DNA from: Bacteroidales bacterium
GTDB lineage: Bacteria > Bacteroidota > Bacteroidia > Bacteroidales > UBA932
Assembly (NCBI GenBank): GCA_017615435.1
Contig: JAGAAF010000021.1
Span: 1 to 42,659 of the forward strand
Direction of reading: 5' to 3'
Length of the DNA: 42,659 bases
Positions 15,977 through 23,909 of the stretch are shown here, piece by piece; within the stretch, counting starts at the first letter, position 1, and each line of letters opens with the position of its first letter. The notes below the pieces were generated by a model. That model saw only the letters and a list, made by a program, of their open reading frames with translations. It had not been told where the DNA came from and did no database searches. Made by a program: the position numbers and the translations under genes.

Positions 15977-17013
15977 GAGTAGCCGTAGTCATACTGAACT
16001 GGAACAACCTGGATTACCTGAGGCGCTTCGTCCCGGGCATCCTAGGTTCGCTCGGCGCGGACGACAAACTGTTCGTGGCCGACAGCGGTTCGGAGGACGG
16101 CTCTCTCGATTATCTCGCAGACAAACATCCCGAGGTGGGCTTGATCCCGCTCGGGAAGAACTATGGCTTCGCCGAGGGCTACAACAAGGCCCTCGCGCAG
16201 ATCGACGGGGCGGAATACTATCTGCTGCTGAATTCAGACATAGAAGTGGGGGAGAACTGGCTTGAGCCGCTGGTGCTGTGGATGGAGAGCCATCCGCGGT
16301 GCGGCGTGTGCGGGCCGAAACTCCACGCGCTCGATCGGGCGGAGGACGGCGGCTGGCTGCGTACGGACCGCTTCGAGTATGCCGGCGCCGCAGGCGGATG
16401 GCTCGACCACTACGGTTTCCCGTACTGCAGGGGCAGGGTGCTCCAAACGGTGGAGTTCGACCGTGGACAGTATGATACTCCCGCGAAGGTGTTCTGGATC
16501 ACGGGCGCGTGCCTGATGGTTCGCTCGAAACTCTGGAAGGAGCTGGGCGGGCTGGACGGAGAGTTCTTCGCGCATATGGAGGAGATAGATTTCTGCTGGC
16601 GCGTGCAGCTCGCCGGCGGGCAGGTGTGGACGGTCCCGCAGTCGGTGGTGTGGCACATAGGCGGAGGCACGCTCGCTCCAGCGTCGCCGCTCAAACTGAA
16701 ACTGAACTACCGCAACTCATTGTGGATGCTGCGCAAGAACCTGCCGGCGACGGTAGGCGTGTGCAAGGCACGCAGTAGGATTGCGTTGAGAAAGATAATT
16801 GATTTCGGCACGCAGGTGGTATATCTGCTGCAAGGGAAGCTGAGCTATGTGAAAGCGGTTTCCCGGGCGCGCAGGGAAGCCCGTGCCAGAAAGATAACCC
16901 CCACGGAGGGCGGGGCGCCGGTAGCGCTCACAAAGGTCCGTATCATCACGGCCTGGGCTTTCAGGGGCAAAAAAGTATTCGAATATCTGAGAAAATATGA
17001 AAGTAGTAATTGA
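15973..17013 (+). CDS. Family 2 glycosyltransferase, rhamnosyltransferase-like
   Basis: The 346-residue GT-A protein opens with VAVVILNWNNLDYL and has an acidic pair at E41-D42 (SGSEDGS). The DXD-equivalent metal site is NSD at 87-89 (YLLLNSDIEV). A later GACLMVR, then EEIDFCWR, is typical of rhamnosyl/galactofuranosyl transferases of GT2. It has no signal peptide and no long membrane anchor, so it should act in the cytoplasm or at the inner membrane face on a lipid-linked acceptor. It starts in the ATGA overlap with the NAGPA gene and its end overlaps trkA by 17 bases. A biosynthetic enzyme at the end of a breakdown operon is unexpected. Confidence 0.88.
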   Translation: MRVAVVILNWNNLDYLRRFVPGILGSLGADDKLFVADSGSEDGSLDYLADKHPEVGLIPLGKNYGFAEGYNKALAQIDGAEYYLLLNSDIEVGENWLEPLVLWMESHPRCGVCGPKLHALDRAEDGGWLRTDRFEYAGAAGGWLDHYGFPYCRGRVLQTVEFDRGQYDTPAKVFWITGACLMVRSKLWKELGGLDGEFFAHMEEIDFCWRVQLAGGQVWTVPQSVVWHIGGGTLAPASPLKLKLNYRNSLWMLRKNLPATVGVCKARSRIALRKIIDFGTQVVYLLQGKLSYVKAVSRARREARARKITPTEGGAPVALTKVRIITAWAFRGKKVFEYLRKYESSN

Positions 17014-18355
17014 CGGAGCCGGAGAGGTTGGATCCCATCTGGCCAAATTGCTTTCCAAGGAAGGGAATGAAGTCACTGTGATGGACAATGACGAGAAGAG
17101 GCTCGATGCTATTTCAGCCACGGCCGACGTAGGTGTGGTGGAAGGCGAGCCGAGCTCTATCCCCGCGATGCGCAGGGCCGGAGTTGATCAGTGCGATCTG
17201 TTCATCGCCGTGTTCCCGCACGTGAATCAGGAAGTGAACCTCGTGGCGTGTATGTTCGCGAAGAAACTCGGAGCGAAGAAGGTGGTCGCGCGTATCCATA
17301 ACGATCTCCTTGGGCCCGAGCCGAAGAAAATCATACGCGAAGCCGGCATAGACAGGACCTTCTGCCCGGAAAAAATCGCATCCGACGTTATCGGTAGTTA
17401 CATAAGGAGAGGACTGACTTCGGACACCCTCGATTTCGTTGGCGGCAAACTCCAGCTTGCAGTGTTCAGGATGGGCGAGGAAAGCCCGATTCTGGACACC
17501 AGGCTGATTGATTTCGTGCAGGAGTTTTCAGTGGAGGAGGCCTCGCAGTTCCGAGTTATCGCAATTACCCGCGACGACAAAACTATCATCCCGAAGTTCG
17601 ACACCAAGTTCAAGTTCGGCGACGTGGTCTATATAATGATCAAGAAAGCGGGGCTGAAGAGGCTCACCAAGTATCTGGGAGTCAGCGATATAGATGTCCA
17701 GAAGGTGATGATAGTCGGAGGCGGCACGGTGGGAACGATGACCGCCGCATCGCTTTTTGGCGACATCGAGGACATCAAGGTGATCGAGGTGAACCACGAC
17801 CGCTGTGTGGAGGTGGACGAAATCCTGGACGACAGCATCCTGGTGGTGAACGGCGACGGACGCAACCCGGACTTCCTCGTGGAGGAGGGCATTATGAGTT
17901 ACGACACTTTCGTGGCCGTGACCGGCAACGATGAAGCCAACATCCTCGCGTGCGTGGCTGCGAAGAAATTCGGCGTGCCCAGAACTATAGCGGAGGTGGA
18001 GAACATAGAATACGTCAGCCTCGCGGAGGAGATGGGAATAGACCTGGTCGTGAACAAGAAACTCTCCTCCGCCAGCCTCATCTTCAAGATGACCCTGAGC
18101 GACAAGGCGAAGTTCATCCGTTATATGAGCGGCACCAAGGCGGAGGTACTCGAGTACACCGCCGCGAAGGACAGCGCCATCACGCGCTCTCCGCTGAAGG
18201 ACATCGACTTCCCTGAAGGCGCTGTCGTCGGCGGCATTCTCCGCGATCAGGATGCCTTCATCGCAGTGGGCGACACAGTTATCCGTGACGGCGACCGGGT
18301 GGTGGTCTTCGCCCTCCCGGATGCAATCAAAGCAGTAGATAAATTATTTAAATAG
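16997..18355 (+). CDS. trkA: Potassium uptake regulatory protein TrkA
   Basis: The 452-residue cytoplasmic protein has the duplicated TrkA layout: RCK-N1 with the NAD-binding GAGEVG at 7-12, RCK-C1 (about 140-225), RCK-N2 with GGGTVGTMTA near 240, and RCK-C2 at the C-terminus. The acidic ends of the second strands (VMDND and VIEVN) fit NAD/NADH binding. TrkA gates the TrkH potassium channel. No trkH gene is present beside it; the downstream gene is a BASS-type transporter instead. Its first 17 bases lie within the GT2 gene, so translation is probably coupled. Confidence 0.93.
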   Translation: MKVVIDGAGEVGSHLAKLLSKEGNEVTVMDNDEKRLDAISATADVGVVEGEPSSIPAMRRAGVDQCDLFIAVFPHVNQEVNLVACMFAKKLGAKKVVARIHNDLLGPEPKKIIREAGIDRTFCPEKIASDVIGSYIRRGLTSDTLDFVGGKLQLAVFRMGEESPILDTRLIDFVQEFSVEEASQFRVIAITRDDKTIIPKFDTKFKFGDVVYIMIKKAGLKRLTKYLGVSDIDVQKVMIVGGGTVGTMTAASLFGDIEDIKVIEVNHDRCVEVDEILDDSILVVNGDGRNPDFLVEEGIMSYDTFVAVTGNDEANILACVAAKKFGVPRTIAEVENIEYVSLAEEMGIDLVVNKKLSSASLIFKMTLSDKAKFIRYMSGTKAEVLEYTAAKDSAITRSPLKDIDFPEGAVVGGILRDQDAFIAVGDTVIRDGDRVVVFALPDAIKAVDKLFK

Positions 18356-18361
18356 TGTACT

Positions 18362-19351
18362 ATGGGAATTCGTGAACAATTCGCATCCTTGGATGCGGTT
18401 AACCTGAACCTTGGCGGCGGCACCGGCCTCGTAATGGGTATAGTGCTCGGCCTCATTATGTTCGGCATCGCACTGAACATCAAGCCTCAAACCCTGAAGG
18501 AAGTCTTCGTAAAGCCGAAGAGTATCCTTACCGGAGTCGTACTCCAGTGGATAGGACTTCCGCTTGTCACCTTCATCATCATTATGATCTTCAACAGGAT
18601 TCTCACCCCTATGGTGTGTCTTGGAATGATCCTGGTGGCTTGCTGCCCGGGAGGCAACATCTCGAACTTTATGAGCACCTTCGCGAAGGGCAACATCGAG
18701 CTGTCCGTGAGTATGACCGCGGTCGCGACTGTGGCTGCTCCGGTCGTGACTCCTCTCAACTTCTGGCTCTGGGGTAACCTCTACCTCCAGTTTGCCGGCA
18801 GGGTGGGCGAACTCACCATCCCTCAGCTCGTAATCCCGTTCTGGGATATTTTCAACACCGTGTTTATGATCCTGGGCATTCCCATCGTGCTGGGTATGCT
18901 CTTCAACCACTACTTCCCGAAGGCTGCGCAGAAGATCACAAAACCATTCTCCATCTTCTCGATAGTGGTGTTCATCGCTATGGTGCTCGGAATGTTCATC
19001 CCGAACTGGCAGCTTTTCGTCAAGTACATCCTCTTCATCTTCTTCCTCGTGCTCGTTCACAACGCCTGTGCGTTCGGCACCGGCTTCGGCGGCGCGACTC
19101 TGATGAAACTCCCGAAGAAGGACAGAAGGTCGGTCACTATCGAAGTGGGTATACAGAATTCCGGCCTCGGACTTACCCTTCTTCTCAACACGGCTATCTT
19201 CAAGCCTGAGATCTGGAACAATCCCGAAACCGGAATTATGTACGGAGGTATGCTCTTCGTCACCGCCTGGTGGGGAATCTGGCATATTATCTCCGGACTT
19301 ACTCTCGCGAGTATCTTCCGCGCCAAGCCTCTCCCTGAAGAGACGGCTTAG
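18362..19351 (+). CDS. Bile acid:sodium symporter (BASS) family transporter
   Basis: The 329-residue protein has about nine to ten membrane segments and the conserved BASS stretches LVACCPGGNISNFMSTFAKG (about 96-115) and VEVGIQNSGLGLTLL-like TIEVGIQNSGLGLTLL (about 258-273). It also has ALNIKPQTLKEVF near 38-50. Bacterial BASS proteins carry bile acids, pantoate, 2-keto acids or other organic anions with sodium, so the substrate cannot be named. It follows trkA by six bases as the last gene of the plus operon. Its TAG stop overlaps the TAA stop of slyD on the other strand (TTAG), leaving no intergenic terminator. Confidence 0.88.
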   Translation: MGIREQFASLDAVNLNLGGGTGLVMGIVLGLIMFGIALNIKPQTLKEVFVKPKSILTGVVLQWIGLPLVTFIIIMIFNRILTPMVCLGMILVACCPGGNISNFMSTFAKGNIELSVSMTAVATVAAPVVTPLNFWLWGNLYLQFAGRVGELTIPQLVIPFWDIFNTVFMILGIPIVLGMLFNHYFPKAAQKITKPFSIFSIVVFIAMVLGMFIPNWQLFVKYILFIFFLVLVHNACAFGTGFGGATLMKLPKKDRRSVTIEVGIQNSGLGLTLLLNTAIFKPEIWNNPETGIMYGGMLFVTAWWGIWHIISGLTLASIFRAKPLPEETA

Positions 19352-19929
19352 TCTTCCTTTTTGCAATCACCGTGGTGGCAGCATTCGCTGTCACCTTTTT
19401 CTTTTTTGCACTGCCCCTTCTTCTTGCAGCAGTGCTCCTCCTCCGGTAGATATTCGCCGTGGAGGCCTTCGGTGAGTTCTTTTTCAGTTGCCTCCCTGAC
19501 TGAAACGACCGTGCCGCTGAAGTTAAGCGTCTTGCCGGCCATAGGGTGGTTGAAGTCCATCGAGACTGCGTCTTCTTTGACAGCGGCCACGGTGCCCTGA
19601 ACTACCTGCCCGTTCTGGTTGAGCATAGGGATGGTGCGTCCCACGACAAGCAGGTCGCGGCGTATCTCGCCGTCGATGGCGAAGGCGGTGATGGGGATGT
19701 CGAAGACGTGCGCGGGATTGTGTACGCCGTAGCCTTCCTCAGGCGAGAGGGTGAATTTGTAATCTTCGCCCGGCTCTTTGCCCGCGACTTCCTCTTCGAA
19801 GCGGGGAAGAAGCATACCGGTGCCGTGGATGTACTCCAAAGGGCGCTCTGCGGTGGCCTGGTCGGCAACCTCGCCGTCCACCACCAACGTGTAGCTCAAC
19901 GCTACCACTCTGTTCTTTTCTACTTTCAT
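19348..19929 (-). CDS. slyD: SlyD-type FKBP peptidyl-prolyl isomerase with Cys/His metal-binding tail
   Basis: The ATG at 19929 (MKVEKNRVVALSYTL) gives 193 residues and leaves one base after the tldE stop; an ATG at 19938 would overlap tldE by eight bases. The FKBP half-domains (VALSYTLVVDGEVAD, then PLEYIHGTGMLLPRFEE) flank an IF chaperone domain (about 70-130, LSPEEGYGVHNPAHVF). GKTLNFSGTVVSVREAT closes the FKBP fold. The last 35 residues hold six Cys and three His mixed with Lys (EEEHCCKKKGQC, SECCHHGDC), as in SlyD proteins that deliver nickel. It is the last gene of the minus operon. Confidence 0.92.
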   Translation of the reverse strand: MKVEKNRVVALSYTLVVDGEVADQATAERPLEYIHGTGMLLPRFEEEVAGKEPGEDYKFTLSPEEGYGVHNPAHVFDIPITAFAIDGEIRRDLLVVGRTIPMLNQNGQVVQGTVAAVKEDAVSMDFNHPMAGKTLNFSGTVVSVREATEKELTEGLHGEYLPEEEHCCKKKGQCKKEKGDSECCHHGDCKKED

Positions 19930-19930
19930 T

Positions 19931-21271
19931 TTATCCATTAAAATCTACGTTGTCAAATGCAATAGTCGGGATGAGCTTCGCGGCGCAGGGGCGCGCATCG
20001 TCTCCGGCGGCGATAAGATTCTTCCACAGTTCCCGGTAATTGCCCGTGATGAGCATCCCGCTGACCGGACCGACGATCTTGCCTCCTTCGAAGCGGAAAC
20101 CTTCGATTCCGTAGGAGAAATCGCCCGTGGCGGAGTTGCAATTGCCGCCATTGAATCCGGTAACGAGGATGCCCTCGCCGCAGAGAGCCAGTATGTCGGC
20201 CTGTGAGAGCCCCGGTTTCGGCCACGGCATCAGATGTGCGCGCGAACTGTCCTCGATCGTGGGGGCTATGCCCATCTTTCGCGAAATATAGGTATTGATG
20301 AAATACTCCTTCACCACTCCGTTCTCAATGATCTGTCCCGGCCGGGTCGCGATGCCCTCGGAATCGAACAGGCGCGAACCGGACTGGCCTTTGATGTGGC
20401 AGTCGTCGATAATCGTGACGCCCTCGCCGAACACTTTCTGCCCGAGCGTGTCCGTCATAAACGAGTTGCCCTGCTGCAGGGAATAGCCTCCCAGCGCGTT
20501 CAGTACGGGGGATACCAGTTTGGAAGCGACATTCGTGTCCACTACCATCTTGTACTGTCCGCTCGCAAAGGGCTGGGTCCCTATCTGCGCCGCTGCGCGG
20601 CAAATGGCCGTCCGTCCGACGTGTTCGAGGCGCAGACCGCTCTTCGACGATGATGATTCCCACCAGAACCCGCTGAACTTGCCTCCGTCCGCTGACTGGA
20701 CCGTCACTTCCACTCCGTATTCGAACGAAGTCTCCTTGTGCCGGCAGAACAGCCCGTTCGAGTCGAGCGTCACCGCGTCGAACTCGGAGTCGCTGTATTC
20801 TCCTTCTTCGGAGATAAGTTTATACTCTTTGGTATCTTCGATTTTACCGAAAGCTGCCGCATCAAGAGCTAGTTTCCTGCGCTCGTCGGCGGTCACTTCA
20901 GCATACGCGGGGTCATACAACCCCAGTTCGTCGCCGCCGGTTGCCGATTTGCAGCAGCGCGCGGGATCGGGAAGATCGCGAAGCTGATCTTCCGCGAGGA
21001 TGCGCGTCATCGCGACAGCTTTGTGCACGAAGTCGCGCAGGCTCTCCTCGTCGAGCTGATTGGTGGAAAAAGTGCCGAACCGTCCATCCACGAACAGTGT
21101 CAGCGAGAGTCCACGGTCCAGGCAATGAGTGACTTTGTCTATCTCGCCGTTGAGGGTGCCGATAATGTCCGAAACGTTCTTGGTGAGGCATACCCTGCAT
21201 TTGAGGGCGCCTTCTTTGCCCGCCAGCTGCATCACCAGGCGTGCGAGTTCAAGTTCGTAGTTCTCTATCAT
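19931..21271 (-). CDS. tldE: TldE/PmbA metalloprotease-complex subunit
   Basis: The start at 21271 (MIENYELELARLVMQLAG, 446 residues) is in an ATGA overlap with tldD; the open frame reaches further upstream into tldD but that part does not resemble the family. The protein has the TldE pattern: a first domain with SLTLFVDGRFGTFSTNQLDEESL, a central VVDTNVASKLVSPVLNALGG without an HExxxH motif, and a C-terminal VTGFNGGNCNSATGDFSYGIEGF. TldE is the non-catalytic partner of TldD; the complex degrades unfolded peptides and matures some modified peptides and leader peptides. Confidence 0.92.
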   Translation of the reverse strand: MIENYELELARLVMQLAGKEGALKCRVCLTKNVSDIIGTLNGEIDKVTHCLDRGLSLTLFVDGRFGTFSTNQLDEESLRDFVHKAVAMTRILAEDQLRDLPDPARCCKSATGGDELGLYDPAYAEVTADERRKLALDAAAFGKIEDTKEYKLISEEGEYSDSEFDAVTLDSNGLFCRHKETSFEYGVEVTVQSADGGKFSGFWWESSSSKSGLRLEHVGRTAICRAAAQIGTQPFASGQYKMVVDTNVASKLVSPVLNALGGYSLQQGNSFMTDTLGQKVFGEGVTIIDDCHIKGQSGSRLFDSEGIATRPGQIIENGVVKEYFINTYISRKMGIAPTIEDSSRAHLMPWPKPGLSQADILALCGEGILVTGFNGGNCNSATGDFSYGIEGFRFEGGKIVGPVSGMLITGNYRELWKNLIAAGDDARPCAAKLIPTIAFDNVDFNG

Positions 21272-22692
21272 TGTCCGCCTCCCACTGTAAGATTCTTGAT
21301 AAGCACGGAAGGAATACCGCAGCTGACCGGAGCGCTCTGCCCCTTGCCGCAGGTCCATCTTCCCGGGTCCACCTTGAGGTCGCCGGCCACCGCTACGATA
21401 TCTGCGAGGGCCTGAGGACCGTTGCCGATTATATTGATATCCTTCACCGGCAAAGTCAGGCGGCCGTTCTCGATCAGATAGCCGCTCTTCACATAGAAGG
21501 TGAAGTCGCCCTCGCCGATTTTCACTTCGCCGTTGGCGAATTCGTCCACATAGATGCCGCTGCCCGCCATCTTAATCAGGTCTTCGACCGTGCCGTCCGC
21601 GCCGTTTTCCATATAGGTCGAGCGCATACGCGGGATGGGGTTATAGCGGAAGGACTCGCGTCTGCCGTTGCCCGTAGGTGAGACGCCGTAGTAAGCGGCG
21701 CTGATGCGGTCGTGAAGGTAGGACGTCAGCACGCCGTCCGTGACCATATATGTTTTTTGGCCGGGCACGCCTTCGTCGTCGTAGTTGCAACTGCCGCGGA
21801 AGAAGGGGAGAGTGCCGTCATCCAGTATGTTTATGCCCTTGCGGCATATCTGCTTGCCCATTTTGTCCGCGAACACGGACTGGCCCTTGCGGTTGAAGTC
21901 GGCTTCGAATGCGTGGCCCATAGCTTCGTGGAGAAGTATACCGGAGGCTCCCGCACCCATCACCACGCTCATCTGCCCTCCGGCAGGGCGACGAGCCTCG
22001 AACAGCGCGTCCACTCCGCTCGTCGCTTCCTCTGCGACTTCTTTGATGAGTTCGTCCGTGAAGAACTCCACACCCATACGGAAACTGCGCGATGCGCTCT
22101 TGGTCTGCACGGAGCCTTTGCTCTGGAACACGACCTGCACGCTCAGACTGGCCATAGGCCTCAAATCCGAGGTGAGCTCGTCCAGCGAATTGTACATCAG
22201 GATTTCGCTCACGGAGTAACCCAGAAGCGCAATCACCTTCGCGACCCTGCTGTCCTTCGCTCGAATGAGTGCTTCGAGCTTATTCAGACCCGGAAGGAAT
22301 GACGCCGCGTCCGCCGTACGCCAGTCGCGCTGCATAGGGTAAAAGTTGGGCTTCGCCGGGCCGAAGGCCGTGTCGGCGAAGCGGCTATTGCCACTGCCAG
22401 TGGCAATAGCCGAGGCTGCTCTCGCAGCCTCAAGCAACGACTTCATATCCGTGCTCTCAGCATACGCGTACCCGGTTTTTTCTCCGTCAAGGACGCGGAC
22501 GCCGCAACCGTAGTCCACGGTGTAACCGCCCGAAGACACTTCGCCGTCGCGAAGCATCAGGTTGGAAACCATCGTGTTTTCGAAGAAAAGGTCGCAGTAG
22601 GAGCCGCCGCAGCGCAGAGCCTCACTGGTCAGCTTCTGCAGATCCGTCTTCCGGATAGCAAACGTCTCTAATGCTCTTGTATCGTTGTTCAT
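21268..22692 (-). CDS. tldD: TldD metalloprotease
   Basis: With the ATG at 22692 (MNNDTRALETFAIRK, 474 residues) the zinc motif HEAMGH is at 255-260, preceded by GAGASGILL as in TldD. The N-terminal ALRCGGSYCDLFFE and LMLRDGEVSSG, and the C-terminal GIYVDEFANGEVKIGEGDFTFYV, are also family features. TldD carries the metal centre of the TldD/TldE protease. Even with this start the gene overlaps the zeta-like gene by 71 bases; no later ATG keeps the conserved N-terminus, so the overlap is probably real. Stop and tldE start share ATGA. Confidence 0.92.
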   Translation of the reverse strand: MNNDTRALETFAIRKTDLQKLTSEALRCGGSYCDLFFENTMVSNLMLRDGEVSSGGYTVDYGCGVRVLDGEKTGYAYAESTDMKSLLEAARAASAIATGSGNSRFADTAFGPAKPNFYPMQRDWRTADAASFLPGLNKLEALIRAKDSRVAKVIALLGYSVSEILMYNSLDELTSDLRPMASLSVQVVFQSKGSVQTKSASRSFRMGVEFFTDELIKEVAEEATSGVDALFEARRPAGGQMSVVMGAGASGILLHEAMGHAFEADFNRKGQSVFADKMGKQICRKGINILDDGTLPFFRGSCNYDDEGVPGQKTYMVTDGVLTSYLHDRISAAYYGVSPTGNGRRESFRYNPIPRMRSTYMENGADGTVEDLIKMAGSGIYVDEFANGEVKIGEGDFTFYVKSGYLIENGRLTLPVKDINIIGNGPQALADIVAVAGDLKVDPGRWTCGKGQSAPVSCGIPSVLIKNLTVGGGQ

Positions 22693-23221
22693 CTCTGATG
22701 AAAGTCTTTGTTTTGTTTCCCTCGGCCACAACCGTGAACGGGGTCTTGCTGTTGTCTGCGAGCACCCAGCGGTCGCTCACGGGGGCATAGGTCTCGAAGA
22801 AATACTTCAGGCCCATCACATAGCGTCTGCGGATAGTGTCTTCGGGGATGTTGTGGCCTCCTGCCCGCACCCTTGCCTGCACTCGCTTGATGGCAAGTTC
22901 CGGGCTGCTCAACCAGAAGTATAGGAGGGTCACTGTGTAGCCCAGACTCTTCGCCTCTTTGATTATGTTCAAAAGTGAACGTGTGGCGAGAGTGGTTTCG
23001 ATGCTGAAATCGGCGCGCTTCGATAGCAAATATCTGATTTTCAGGAGCATATAGCGGCTCGCAGAGACTGATGCGGCTGACGGGTCGAAAGGCGACAGGC
23101 TCTTGGCGAACTCGTCGGAGTTGACGAATTCGCGGCATTCGAGCATCTCGGGAAGAAGGGTGTATGAGGCCGTCGTCTTCCCGGAGCCGTTGCATCCCGA
23201 CAATATGTACAGTCTTGGCAT
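22622..23221 (-). CDS. Zeta-toxin-like P-loop kinase
   Basis: The 199-residue protein begins with a Walker A motif (SGCNGSGKTT, 8-17) and continues with EFVNSDEFAKSLSPF and FSIETTLATRSLL. This is the zeta-toxin/chloramphenicol-phosphotransferase arrangement, in which the Asp after the second strand acts on the substrate. VTLLYFWLSSPELAIKRVQARVRAGGHNIPEDTIRRRY holds the arginine-rich lid. Zeta toxins phosphorylate UDP-GlcNAc, but many chromosomal relatives have unknown targets. No epsilon-type antitoxin is nearby, and it lies inside a housekeeping operon, one base after TIGR02757. A metabolic kinase role is therefore at least as likely as toxicity. Confidence 0.8.
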   Translation of the reverse strand: MPRLYILSGCNGSGKTTASYTLLPEMLECREFVNSDEFAKSLSPFDPSAASVSASRYMLLKIRYLLSKRADFSIETTLATRSLLNIIKEAKSLGYTVTLLYFWLSSPELAIKRVQARVRAGGHNIPEDTIRRRYVMGLKYFFETYAPVSDRWVLADNSKTPFTVVAEGNKTKTFIRDEQRYKSIRDVCYPEDGSAEADQ

Positions 23222-23222
23222 C

Positions 23223-23909
23223 CTATCTGGTTACTCCGTATCCGAACAGCGCGAAATCGCCCTTCACGGGATCGTCCGGCCATATCTCCCTGAAGGCGTC
23301 CGTAATATGCATCGCGGTCACTATATCCTTCTGCCTGCGATCGGTCAGTCCCAGCGCCGCCGCCTGAGTGTACACGTGCACATCCAGAGGCATTATGAGG
23401 TCCGCCGGAGATGTGTGCTTCCACACCCCCAGGTCCACCTTCCCGTCGTCCCTGACCAGCCACCTTCTCATCATATTGATCTTCTTGTTCGCCGCCCTCT
23501 TATCCTCCTTCTGCCTGAAGATGGTAACCCTTATCTCATTCGCATTCAATTTTTCCAAACTTTTATTGATTGAATAATAATGATATAAGTGATTACAGAT
23601 ATGGGCGATTTCGGACCATTTGACGGTACGGTGCAAACTGGTATTGTCGTCGCGGTAGGAGTGGGCCATAATGTAGTCGTAGGGACGCCAGTCCATTTCG
23701 TCGAAAAGGCGCTGGCAGTCGCGTACGATCATAGCGCGTCGGCCCCAGGCGAGATGGGCGGCGAAGACGGCGGCGATTTCGATGTCCTGGAGGGACGCGC
23801 CGCGTGCCGCGAATTCTCTGGGGAACGCTATCGGATCCTCGACGAAGTAGACCGGATCGTTATAGGTCTCGGCCCACTCTATCAGTTGCTTGCGGAGATC
23901 TTCTGTCAT
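23223..23909 (-). CDS. TIGR02757 (DUF2400) family protein
   Basis: The 228-residue protein matches the TIGR02757/DUF2400 family by the sequences YNDPVYFVEDPIAFPREF, IEIAAVFAAHLAWGRRAMI, MMRRWLVRDDGKVDLGVWK and ADLIMPLDVHVYTQAAALGLTDRRQKD. The family resembles the HhH-GPD DNA glycosylase fold, with a role that is not settled. It has no signal peptide. It is shorter than some members (about 250 residues), with a brief middle. It starts in an ATGA overlap with pepD and is followed one base later by the zeta-like gene. Confidence 0.88.
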   Translation of the reverse strand: MTEDLRKQLIEWAETYNDPVYFVEDPIAFPREFAARGASLQDIEIAAVFAAHLAWGRRAMIVRDCQRLFDEMDWRPYDYIMAHSYRDDNTSLHRTVKWSEIAHICNHLYHYYSINKSLEKLNANEIRVTIFRQKEDKRAANKKINMMRRWLVRDDGKVDLGVWKHTSPADLIMPLDVHVYTQAAALGLTDRRQKDIVTAMHITDAFREIWPDDPVKGDFALFGYGVTR

